Source of the DNA: Neocallimastix lanati (nom. inval.)
Taxonomy: Eukaryota > Neocallimastigomycota > Neocallimastigomycetes > Neocallimastigales > Neocallimastigaceae
Length of the DNA stretch: 64,000 bases
Assembly: GCA_016946835.1 (NCBI GenBank)
Contig: JACVTC010000017.1
Span: forward strand, 1,455,001-1,519,000
Direction: 5' to 3'
Positions 52,538 to 62,293 of this stretch are shown here, piece after piece. The notes under the pieces were generated by a model, which was not told the DNA's origin, did not search any database, and saw only the letters and a list, made by a program, of their open reading frames with translations. The position numbers were made by a program, and so were the translations under genes. Position 1 is the first letter of the stretch, and the number at the start of each line of letters is the position of its first letter.

Positions 52538-53221
52538 ATTATAAAATATGTTTTTTTTTTCTTAAAAAAAAAAAAAAAAAAAAATAACTGTAAATCAAAA
52601 AATTAAAGTAAAATACTTTTCCTATAAATATAATATTTTATAAATAACGAATATTTATTATTATTTTAATTTTATTTTAATTTTATTATTTATTATTATT
52701 TTTTTTAATCTCTTAACATCTATCAAATCAATTAATGAACCACTAATTAAATAAATAATTAATTTTTATTTCTTTTTACTATTATATATTATTTTTTATC
52801 AATTCAACTTATAATATAAAAAAAAAAAAAAATTAAAAAAAGTTTTAAAAGAAAAAAAAAAATAAAATAAAAATTAAAAAAAAAATTAGATTATTTTCTA
52901 ATAATATTTATAATAATAAAATAAAATAAAATATAAAATAAAAAATAAAAAATAAAAAATAAAAAATAATTGAAATAGTAATTATATATACATATATATA
53001 TTTATATATTATTATTATTATTATTATTTTATTTTTAAATAATATTTAAATGAATAAATAAAAAATAAATAAATTATAATTAAATAAATAAAAAATATTA
53101 ATAATAAAATATTTAAATAATGAATAAATAATGTAACAAATAAAATAAATAATTGAAAAATGAATAACAATCAAAAAATATTAAAAGATAAAACATACTT
53201 TGAAAAACGTTTTTTGAAAAG

Positions 53222-53261
53222 TATTAAACAATAGTACATAATTATGTACGATTGTTTAATA
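53222..53261. repeat. 40-nt near-perfect palindrome
   Basis: tattaaacaat and attgtttaata flank the self-complementary gtacataattatgtac. Only one position (a opposite g) fails to pair across the whole 40 nt, so there is essentially no loop. Confidence 0.85.
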
Positions 53262-53491
53262 TTTTTTACTTTAAATTATTATTTATTTATATCATGAAAT
53301 ATTTGATGGTTTATATGAAATTGATATTATTATTAGAAAGGAATGTTATAAATTAATTTAAATGAATTTTAAAAAGAAGAATGATTATATTCTAATTATT
53401 ATATATTATGATATGTAATTATAAATCTTATTAAAAATATAAAAAAAAAAAAAAAATGTTAAGGAAATGTATATTTTTTTTATTTTTTCTT

Positions 53492-53492
<1 letters not shown>

Positions 53493-53535
<43 letters not shown>
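53493..53535. repeat. Poly(T) run, 43 nt; possible poly(A) tail of the minus-strand retroelement
   Basis: The run lies about 150 nt beyond the last recognisable retroelement coding on the minus strand. In that orientation it reads as A43 and could be the element's 3' tail, though similar runs occur throughout the window. Confidence 0.5.
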
Positions 53536-53540
<5 letters not shown>

Positions 53541-53689
53541 AAAATTTCTTTAAAATTAATAATTAATAATTTTAACCAAATGTTAAAAAAAAAGTTTTAT
53601 CACTAAAACTACTATTATTAACAATATTATTTCTTTTGCTATTATTATTAATATTATATACTTCGTTGCTACTATCAGAATCAGAACTT

Positions 53690-54960
53690 AATTCTATATT
53701 ATTCATATCTGTGATAACAGTGTTATGTGAAACTTGTGTCCAATTACTATAGTTGAAAATAACATTCTTTTATAAGGGATAGAAATATGGGGATTCTTAA
53801 GAAATCCTTTTATTGAATAAAGTGCTTTTTCTTACTTTATTATTTATTCTTTGTATGATCGATTTCAATTCTAAATCATTTGAAAACGGTACATCTAAGT
53901 AGGTATAGCAATTCCTTTTAGGTAACTCTTGACTTGAAAGATAAAAAAAGGAAGGGGTTACTATTATTAAGAAATCTTGAAACTTCCCCTCGTACTACTA
54001 AACCGGCACATTTATTGATACCAAATTGCATTTCATTATTTATAGCCCACTTACTGGAAAACTTTAACAATTTCTTAAGTTGGGAATCTTGTTGGTGCAC
54101 ATAACACAATGTCATCTGCAAAAAAAAACCTCCACAACAACGCTTATCCCCAATAGAAATTCCATATTTATCACAATTATTAAAAATATCATTAATGAAC
54201 AAGTTAAACAAAAATTGGTGAGAGGGGATAACCTTGACGAACTCCTTTCTTAATACTAAATGATTCCAATAATTGTTCATCAACTCTTACACAAGCCTTG
54301 GAAGATAAGTATAAGTTTTCAATAAATTTATAGTACTTACCTCTAATACCAAAGTGATGAATCCTCATTAATACATTATATGTTGGCACTGAGTCATACG
54401 CTTTTCTAAGGTCTAAAAAAAAAGCAAGGTAAGTATCCTTATTTTTAAATTTCCTTCTCTGACATATAATTCTTAAATGTAGTGTTAAGACATAAACATT
54501 CTTCATGATTACTAAATCCACATCGTTCAGGTCTTATAAATCCTTCATCAATTCCATATTTAGAGATTCTATTAGCTATGATTTTTGATATAATTTTTAA
54601 TCCATTATTGATAAGAGAGATGCCACGATATTTATTACAATCTGATGGATTGTCCCTTTTTATGAAGAGAAACTAATTGATGCGTTATTCCATGATTTTG
54701 AGAAATCACCATTCCAAATTTATTTGATGAAAACTTTGAGATTTGCTAAGTTTATATTATTGGATGTGTTATTAAATATTAAATTTTATTTTAAATGCTG
54801 AAAAAGAAAGCTTATGATTCCATTTGGAACATCTATGATATGAAATTTTAACTTCTGATATTGCTTTTTTTCAAATACTTCTTCAAATTTTTCATGGTTA
54901 ATATTTGGAGTGTATTACTTTTATCCTAAAGAAACTATCATTGAATTTAATAATTTTTTT
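53690..54960 (-). pseudogene. Decayed non-LTR (LINE-type) retrotransposon reverse transcriptase
   Basis: Reading the minus strand across several frames shows consecutive RT landmarks of a LINE. These are CNKYRGISLI and IIANRISKYG (about 54.54-54.64 kb), FFLDLRKAYDSVP with HHFGIRG (about 54.35-54.43 kb), KKGVRQGYPLSP (about 54.2-54.25 kb), LFNLFINDIF, the catalytic FADD box at 54122-54111 in a different frame from its surroundings, and the downstream YTYLDVPFSNDLELKSIIQRIN segment (about 53.85-53.92 kb). At least three frameshifts and several stops separate them, so no functional protein is made. The endonuclease domain and 5' part are not visible; the right end fades near 54.96 kb. Two open pieces remain (53918-54283 and 54204-54521). 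It sits just outside the left end of the transporter inverted duplication. Confidence 0.85.
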
Positions 54961-55339
54961 TTTTTTCACTGACAAAATATTATCCTTGAATTTTTTGCAT
55001 TTAGAATGAATATAAATAAAAATAATTAAAAATATTAAAATTAAAAAAAAAAAAAAAAATAAACTAATTAAAATAATATGAATATTTTTATTTGTTCTTA
55101 GTTCAGTAACTAATAGATTGTTAAGTAAAATAAATCACATGTATACTCTGTTATAATGAATATTCTTTTCATCTTATTTCTTGAATAAATGTTTTCTTTT
55201 CAATTAATAAAGCTCTTTAAAACGTAAAAATTTTCTGTTGAGTAATCATATAATAGCTTAAATGTAGATGTAGATAAAATATATATGTCATTTTCAATAT
55301 AATTGTAAAAGCTATTAATAAAATATTTTAAAAAAAACT
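54961..55339. other. DNA between the retroelement relic and the palindrome arm
   Basis: No gene seen. It could hold unrecognisable 5' sequence of the retroelement. Similarity to the outer right arm fades out here, around 55.34 kb. Confidence 0.4.
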
Positions 55340-55754
55340 TATAACTAAAATCCTTGAATAATTATTTTTAAATTATATTTTTTCTTTCATTCAATAATCA
55401 CATATTAAAAACACAATAAGAAACAATAAAAACACAAAAAGTAATAATTTTTTATTTTTTTTTTATTTATTATTAAATATTAAACAAAATAAAAGAAAAA
55501 AATTTTTTTTTTTTTTTTTTTTTTTTTAATTATATTATTTATATATATATTTTTTAAAGATTTACTCTTAAAAATTTACTCTTAATAAAGATGTAAATTT
55601 AATTATTTCTATAATAATATAAACTAATTGATTAATTCTTATACACATATTGTATTCGCTTTTTCTGAAAAACAAAAATTAATTATTATATAGAAATTAA
55701 ACGATGATTTGAAATATGTGAAATTTTTCTTTTCATTTTTTTTTAAAAATTCAT

Positions 55755-57272
55755 TTAAGCTTTACCAGCCATCTTAGCATCCATTTCATCAATACTAAGT
55801 CCCTTACATTCAATAACATAGAATTGTGAGTAAACCCAAGCAAGGAGACAGGCTGCAGCGAAAAGAAGGAAAGTTCTGGTAGACCAGGCTTTCATAAGAG
55901 CTGGTCCAACAAAGGCAATAATCCAGTTGTTAAGGAAGTTAGAGACAGTACCAACAGCGGATCCTTTGACTCTGACACGAAGTGGGAAAACTTCTGCTTG
56001 GTAAACCCATGGAACTGGTCCCCAGGTCCAGGCGAACGAGAAGACGAATAAGAAGACAGAAGCGACGGCAAGGTATTGCCACATCTTACCATTGTTGGTT
56101 TGAGTAGAACAAGCCCAGGTGGAAATGTGGAAGACCATCATCATAAGTGCTCCAACAACTAATAATGTCTTACGACCTAATCTTTCAATACCCCACATAC
56201 CTGGGAATGTAGAAATGAAGTTGACAAAGTTATTGATAATTGGAAGAACAACCGTGGACATGAATTTAGAGAAACCAATTTCATCATAAATTTGTGATTG
56301 ATAGTACATAATAACATTAATACCAGTCCATTGTTGGAAAAGTTGCATTAAGAAAGTAATGAAAGTACGACGACGAATAACAGGACTGAAAAGTTCACTG
56401 AAAGAAGAAGAACCAGCAGCACGAGTAGCTGCAACATCTTCTTGAATGGCTTTAAGTTCACTTTGAACAAGTTCATCTGAAGTAGAAGCTGCATTAAGTT
56501 TAGCTAAAACTTCAACTGCTTCTTCATCACGATCCTTAGAACATAACCAACGTGGAGATTTTGGAAGGAAACTCATGAGGATGGCAAGACCAAGACCTGG
56601 AATAACTTGGAATAAAAGTGCAAATCTCCATTCAAAGTTTGGAACTTCTTTCCAAATATCTTGTCTTTTTTCACCTAAACCAGCTGGAGTAGAGTTAGTG
56701 TAGTACCAGACAATGGAATTAATGATGGCGGCAACAATAATACCGAAAGTAGTCATAAGTTGGTAGCAAGAAGAAAGAGTACCTCTGATCTTAGCTGGTG
56801 CAACTTCAGAAATATAAGTTGGACAAAGGACACCATTACAACCAATGGAAAGACCAGTGATAAGACGACCAACGGCAATCATAGCCCAATGACGAGCAGA
56901 AATACCTTGAATGATAGCACCACATGTGAAAATACAAGCTCCAATCATAATAGTTCTTTGACGACCATATTTTTCACCAAGGTAAGTAGCCATAAGAGCA
57001 CCACAAAGAGCACCAAGAACGAAACTGGAAGTAATAACTCCTTCAAGAGTAGCTTTATTATTAGCTTCAGTTAACTTACGGTACATCATTTTAGCCTTAT
57101 CGGTAGTATCCTTACCATTTTCATCGAGAGCATCACCATTCCAACTATGGAATTTGAAGAAAATACGGAAAGCGTCCATAACGAGGACGACGTTCATGAC
57201 ACCAACTTCATAACCGAAAAGAAGACCACCAAATGAGGCAGTAAGTGCAACTAAAAATTGAAAACTATTCAT
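55755..57272 (-). CDS. MFS sugar (hexose/pentose-type) transporter, left copy
   Basis: A 505-residue, single-exon integral membrane protein of the sugar-porter branch of the major facilitator superfamily, expected to import monosaccharides at the plasma membrane. About 12 hydrophobic segments are seen. Family motifs are GGLLFGYEVG (15-24), GEKYGRQR (99-106), the GR pair at 135-136, PTYISEVAPAKIRG (151-164), PKSPRWL (237-243, a variant of PESPRYL), QQWTGIN (313-319), GRK (366-368), GPVPWVYQAEVFP (418-430) and a C-terminal ECKGLSIDEMDAKM in place of PETKGLSLEE. Glu22 stands where most sugar porters have Asp (FGYD). A loop of about 30 residues (42-72) follows the first membrane segment. The sequence does not reveal the substrate. 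It differs from the right copy at only two residues: Thr57 and Val486 here. Its A-rich leader ends directly at the ATG. Confidence 0.93.
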   Translation of the reverse strand: MNSFQFLVALTASFGGLLFGYEVGVMNVVLVMDAFRIFFKFHSWNGDALDENGKDTTDKAKMMYRKLTEANNKATLEGVITSSFVLGALCGALMATYLGEKYGRQRTIMIGACIFTCGAIIQGISARHWAMIAVGRLITGLSIGCNGVLCPTYISEVAPAKIRGTLSSCYQLMTTFGIIVAAIINSIVWYYTNSTPAGLGEKRQDIWKEVPNFEWRFALLFQVIPGLGLAILMSFLPKSPRWLCSKDRDEEAVEVLAKLNAASTSDELVQSELKAIQEDVAATRAAGSSSFSELFSPVIRRRTFITFLMQLFQQWTGINVIMYYQSQIYDEIGFSKFMSTVVLPIINNFVNFISTFPGMWGIERLGRKTLLVVGALMMMVFHISTWACSTQTNNGKMWQYLAVASVFLFVFSFAWTWGPVPWVYQAEVFPLRVRVKGSAVGTVSNFLNNWIIAFVGPALMKAWSTRTFLLFAAACLLAWVYSQFYVIECKGLSIDEMDAKMAGKA

Positions 57273-58140
57273 TTTTTTTTTTTTCCTTTTTTTTTTTTTT
57301 TAATTAACTAAAATTTAAATTTATTATATTATTAATTAAGTAATAATTAAATAATAATATACTAATTTTAAAAATAAATAAAATAAATTTAGAAATATTT
57401 TGATCTTTTTATATGAAATACTTTCCAAGAACTATAATATATATTGTCGTAATATATCAATATTAAATTATTGTATATATATTATGAATTATCAAATAAT
57501 TTTTATTTTAATATAAATCAAGGATATTCCAGAAGTATAAATTAATTTATATTCAGTTTTACAATTTCAAAAAAAAAAAAATTACTAACAAATAATTTGT
57601 GTAACTTTATCTTTATATTACTTAAAAATTTAAATAATTAAAATTTTATTTAATATTTTATTTTTTTTAAAATATTTATTATAATAAAATATTTCAATTT
57701 ATATAAAATTTATCATAAATTCTATAATAATAAACAGATAATATTATTAATAATATTATTAAAAAAAAGGAAGAATAATAAAAAGTAAAATAATATTTAT
57801 AATATAAAAATAACTAAATATCATTTTATTAGCTAAAAAATATATATCAATAAATGTTTATAAATATATTATTATTAATGAAATATAAGAAAAGAACCCT
57901 TTTCAAATCAATTTATGGAATATTTTAATATTTTATTTAAAAATAATATTAAAATATCAGAATTAATGACTATTTTTCTTATTATTAAAATATTAAATAT
58001 TTCTCACACTTTAAATTTAAATATTTAATGGAACAAAGAAACTAAATATTCAAAAAATTAAATTAAAGAAATTACAATACCAGTTTTTTTATTTCAAAAA
58101 TAAATCTAAAAATTGTTAATGCCAATTAATTCTTTTTTAT

Positions 58141-58173
58141 ATTATACAAAAATAAATATTATTTTTGTATAAT
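58141..58173. repeat. Perfect 15-bp hairpin in the left arm
   Basis: attatacaaaaataa (58141-58155) and its exact reverse complement (58159-58173) flank a 3-nt loop. The mirrored place in the right arm does not show the same hairpin intact. Confidence 0.8.
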
Positions 58174-58903
58174 GTATAATTTAAAAAAGAATTTATATAT
58201 TCTATAAAAATTTTGTATTTAGATTTTCTTTTTATTCTAAATTATTTTTAAATAATTTTATAAAATCTTATTAAATAAGATTTTTATATTAATTTTTTGT
58301 TTTTTCCAGCATATGTAACATAAAATTAATATTACATGTGAAAGTTTAAAAAATTAAGAATTGTAGGTATATACTAATATACCGGAATATTAATTAATAA
58401 AATTCATAATTAGAAACAACCCTTTTTTTTAATTTCAATTAATTTTATTTATAATATATCTTTATGATATTATCAATTTTACATAAATCATCATATTTCA
58501 TAATATAAATAATAATTGAAATTAAATAATATTAAATAGTAATATATAATTAATATTGAACTTGAAGTTCTTATTAAATTTCAAATTCTCAGTTGTTAAT
58601 ACAACAATAAATTAATTTAATTTAAATATAAATTTATTTATTCTGAAGTTTAAATAAAAATATTTTTATTTTGTATTCTTATAAATATATTTATCATTTA
58701 TTCCATTCTTATAAAGTTATTTTAGAGAAATAAATCTTTTCATAATTAGGAAAATTATATATTATAATTACTTATATAATAAATTAAATAATATGAAATA
58801 ATATGAAATAATAATACAAAAATAATAGTATAATAGTAATGAATTAATATGAAATAATAATAAAGCTAAGATAATAATAAATTACATAAGAAATTAATAT
58901 AAC

Positions 58904-58951
58904 AATAATCATTATATTAATTTCTCCAAAAAAAATAATATAATGATTATT
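58904..58951. repeat. Centre of the palindrome: 16-bp inverted repeat
   Basis: aataatcattatatta (58904-58919) and taatataatgattatt (58936-58951) are exact reverse complements around a 16-nt loop, located where the two arms of the larger inverted duplication meet. Confidence 0.8.
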
Positions 58952-60775
58952 TTATATTTTATAAAAAAAAAATTCATATTTTTTCTATAAAATTATTTAA
59001 AATACTATAATTTAGTAAAAATGATTAACAATGAATACTTTTATTGATAATATGAAATAAAATAATTAAAATATCTAATATATGTATAAATTTTGTTTAT
59101 ATTATTTCAAAATTTAGAATAAATAAATAAATATAAATATATTTTATTTATTTTTATATAAACGGAGAATTTGAAATTCAATAAGAACTTTAAGTTCAAT
59201 TATAAATTTACAATATTAAATATTAAAAAAAAGTAAAATTTATAATTCATGAAAAATTATATACTATTGATAAGATTAAATGAATTTTAAATAAATAATT
59301 GTTTCTAATTATTTTATATTACGAAATGTAATTATAAACCATATAAATATATAAAAAAAAAAGTGAAAGAAAGTGTATAATTTTTTATTTTTTCTGTTCT
59401 TTTTTTTATTTTATTATTATTTTTTTTTTATAATAAAATTTCATTAATTAATAATTAAAATTTTAATAAAATCTAAAGAAATAATAAAAAATTATTTTTT
59501 ATGTCATATTCTAATTTTAATTAATATTAAAATATATTATTATATAACAACAATTTATTAATACAATAATTAAATATAAAAAATATTTACAAAATCTTCA
59601 AATTATAATATGTGGCTTACTTATTTATGTTATATTATTTAAGCTACTGATTCAAAAAATATATATTCAAGTAAAAATATTATGTAATAAGATTATATAC
59701 AATCATTTAAAAAAAATTCTATGTAATAAGATTTTATATAATTATTTAAAAATATTTAAAAATTATTTATAATTATAAAAATAATATTTATAATATTATC
59801 TTAAAACAAGGACTATTTTATTATTTATATTTTTATATCCTCATCAATAAAAATTATTTTTATTAGTAAGAATTATCCACATGAATAAGAATTGATAGGT
59901 ACTAAAATTTTTTAAGTTTCATTTTTGAAATAAAAAATTACTATTGGAATTTCTTTAATTAAATTTTTTAAAAAATTTTTTTTCCTTTAATCATATTTTA
60001 AATTAAAATTGTGAAAAATATTTAATATTTTAGTAAAAATAAAAATAGTCATTAGTTCTGATATTTTAATATTATTTTAAATACAATAATAAAATTTTCC
60101 GTAAATTGATTTGAAAAGGGTTCTTTTTTATTCTTTATTAATAACATGTTTATTAATATTTATTAGTATATATATTTTCAAATGATAATTTATATTATAA
60201 ATATTATTTTACTTTGTACATTTATTTCTTTTTTTATAATATTATTAATTTCTTTTTTTTTTTTTATAATATTATTAAATTATTCATAGGATTATCTATT
60301 TTTTATTTTTTTATTTTATATAAAATTTATCATAAATCCTATTATAATAAAGATTTTTAATAATTAATAAAATATCATAATTCTTTTCTTTTGTTAAATA
60401 AAATTTTAATTATTTAAATTTTTAAGTAATATTAAGATAAAGTTACACAAATTATTTGTTAGTAATTTTTTTTTTTTTTAAATTGTTAAAACTGTATATA
60501 AATTAATTTATACTTCTGGAATATCCTTGATTTATATTAAAATAAAAATTATTTGATAATTCATAATATATATACAATAATTTAATATTGATATATTACG
60601 ACAATATATATTATAGTTCTTGGAAAGTATTTCATATAAAAAGATCAAAATATTTCTAAATTTATTTTATTTATTTTTAAAATTAGTATATTATTATTTA
60701 ATTATTACTTAATTAATAATATAATAAATTTAAATTTAAGTTAATTAAAAAAAAAAAAAAGGAAAAAAAAAAAAA

Positions 60776-62293
60776 ATGAATAGTTTTCAATTTTTAGTTG
60801 CACTTACTGCCTCATTTGGTGGTCTTCTTTTCGGTTATGAAGTTGGTGTCATGAACGTCGTCCTCGTTATGGACGCTTTCCGTATTTTCTTCAAATTCCA
60901 TAGTTGGAATGGTGATGCTCTCGATGAAAATGGTAAGGATACTAACGATAAGGCTAAAATGATGTACCGTAAGTTAACTGAAGCTAATAATAAAGCTACT
61001 CTTGAAGGAGTTATTACTTCCAGTTTCGTTCTTGGTGCTCTTTGTGGTGCTCTTATGGCTACTTACCTTGGTGAAAAATATGGTCGTCAAAGAACTATTA
61101 TGATTGGAGCTTGTATTTTCACATGTGGTGCCATCATTCAAGGTATTTCTGCTCGTCATTGGGCTATGATTGCCGTTGGTCGTCTTATCACTGGTCTTTC
61201 CATTGGTTGTAATGGTGTCCTTTGTCCAACTTATATTTCTGAAGTTGCACCAGCTAAGATCAGAGGTACTCTTTCTTCTTGCTACCAACTTATGACTACT
61301 TTCGGTATTATTGTTGCCGCCATCATTAATTCCATTGTCTGGTACTACACTAACTCTACTCCAGCTGGTTTAGGTGAAAAAAGACAAGATATTTGGAAAG
61401 AAGTTCCAAACTTTGAATGGAGATTTGCACTTTTATTCCAAGTTATTCCAGGTCTTGGTCTTGCCATCCTCATGAGTTTCCTTCCAAAATCTCCACGTTG
61501 GTTATGTTCAAAGGATCGTGATGAAGAAGCAGTTGAAGTTTTAGCTAAACTTAATGCAGCTTCTACTTCAGATGAACTTGTTCAAAGTGAACTTAAAGCC
61601 ATTCAAGAAGATGTTGCAGCTACTCGTGCAGCTGGTTCTTCTTCTTTCAGTGAACTTTTCAGTCCTGTTATTCGTCGTCGTACTTTCATTACTTTCTTAA
61701 TGCAACTTTTCCAACAATGGACTGGTATTAATGTTATTATGTACTATCAATCACAAATCTATGATGAAATTGGTTTCTCTAAATTCATGTCCACGGTTGT
61801 TCTTCCAATTATCAATAACTTTGTCAACTTCATTTCTACATTCCCAGGTATGTGGGGTATTGAAAGATTAGGTCGTAAGACACTATTAGTTGTTGGAGCA
61901 CTTATGATGATGGTCTTCCACATTTCCACCTGGGCTTGTTCTACTCAAACCAACAATGGTAAGATGTGGCAATACCTTGCCGTCGCTTCTGTCTTCTTAT
62001 TCGTCTTCTCGTTCGCCTGGACCTGGGGACCAGTTCCATGGGTTTACCAAGCAGAAGTTTTCCCACTTCGTGTCAGAGTCAAAGGATCAGCTGTTGGTAC
62101 TGTCTCTAACTTCCTTAACAACTGGATTATTGCCTTTGTTGGACCAGCTCTTATGAAAGCCTGGTCTACCAGAACTTTCCTTCTTTTCGCTGCAGCCTGT
62201 CTCCTTGCTTGGGTTTACTCACAATTCTATGCTATTGAATGTAAGGGACTTAGTATTGATGAAATGGATGCTAAGATGGCTGGTAAAGCTTAA
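60776..62293 (+). CDS. MFS sugar (hexose/pentose-type) transporter, right copy
   Basis: A 505-residue, single-exon protein, identical to the left copy except Asn57 for Thr57 and Ala486 for Val486. All membrane segments and sugar-porter motifs of that copy are retained, including Glu22, PKSPRWL and QQWTGIN. At the DNA level even synonymous sites hardly differ (an example is the Ser codon TCA here against TCC in the other copy, in RVKGSAVG). The upstream and downstream flanks are clearly less similar. Both copies are intact, so both are probably functional, each read away from the shared centre. The leader is a run of A, GG and a further run of A ending at the ATG. Confidence 0.93.
   Translation: MNSFQFLVALTASFGGLLFGYEVGVMNVVLVMDAFRIFFKFHSWNGDALDENGKDTNDKAKMMYRKLTEANNKATLEGVITSSFVLGALCGALMATYLGEKYGRQRTIMIGACIFTCGAIIQGISARHWAMIAVGRLITGLSIGCNGVLCPTYISEVAPAKIRGTLSSCYQLMTTFGIIVAAIINSIVWYYTNSTPAGLGEKRQDIWKEVPNFEWRFALLFQVIPGLGLAILMSFLPKSPRWLCSKDRDEEAVEVLAKLNAASTSDELVQSELKAIQEDVAATRAAGSSSFSELFSPVIRRRTFITFLMQLFQQWTGINVIMYYQSQIYDEIGFSKFMSTVVLPIINNFVNFISTFPGMWGIERLGRKTLLVVGALMMMVFHISTWACSTQTNNGKMWQYLAVASVFLFVFSFAWTWGPVPWVYQAEVFPLRVRVKGSAVGTVSNFLNNWIIAFVGPALMKAWSTRTFLLFAAACLLAWVYSQFYAIECKGLSIDEMDAKMAGKA

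Larger units (their letters stand above)
52538..53689. other. Intergenic DNA downstream of copine
   Basis: Homopolymer-rich sequence with a 40-nt near-palindrome at 53222-53261, a block resembling part of the palindrome arm (53362-53600, similar to 59279-59480) and a T43 run at 53493-53535. No gene was found. Confidence 0.6.
57273..60775. promoter_or_regulatory. 3.5-kb spacer between head-to-head transporters: two mirrored 5' regions and palindrome centre
   Basis: The first roughly 400 nt upstream of each ATG mirror each other closely, including the A-run/GG/A-run leader and shared segments such as ccaagaactataatatatat and aatcaaggatattccagaag, which may hold the promoter. Farther in, the arms diverge but stay alignable to the centre at 58904-58951. 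No coding sequence is seen. A perfect 15-bp hairpin with a 3-nt loop lies at 58141-58173. Confidence 0.6.

Noticed and set aside
56760-57074. 104-codon frames antisense to both transporters (also 60974-61288)
   Set aside because: Shadows of the transporter CDSs. Their conservation simply follows the near-identity of the sense genes.
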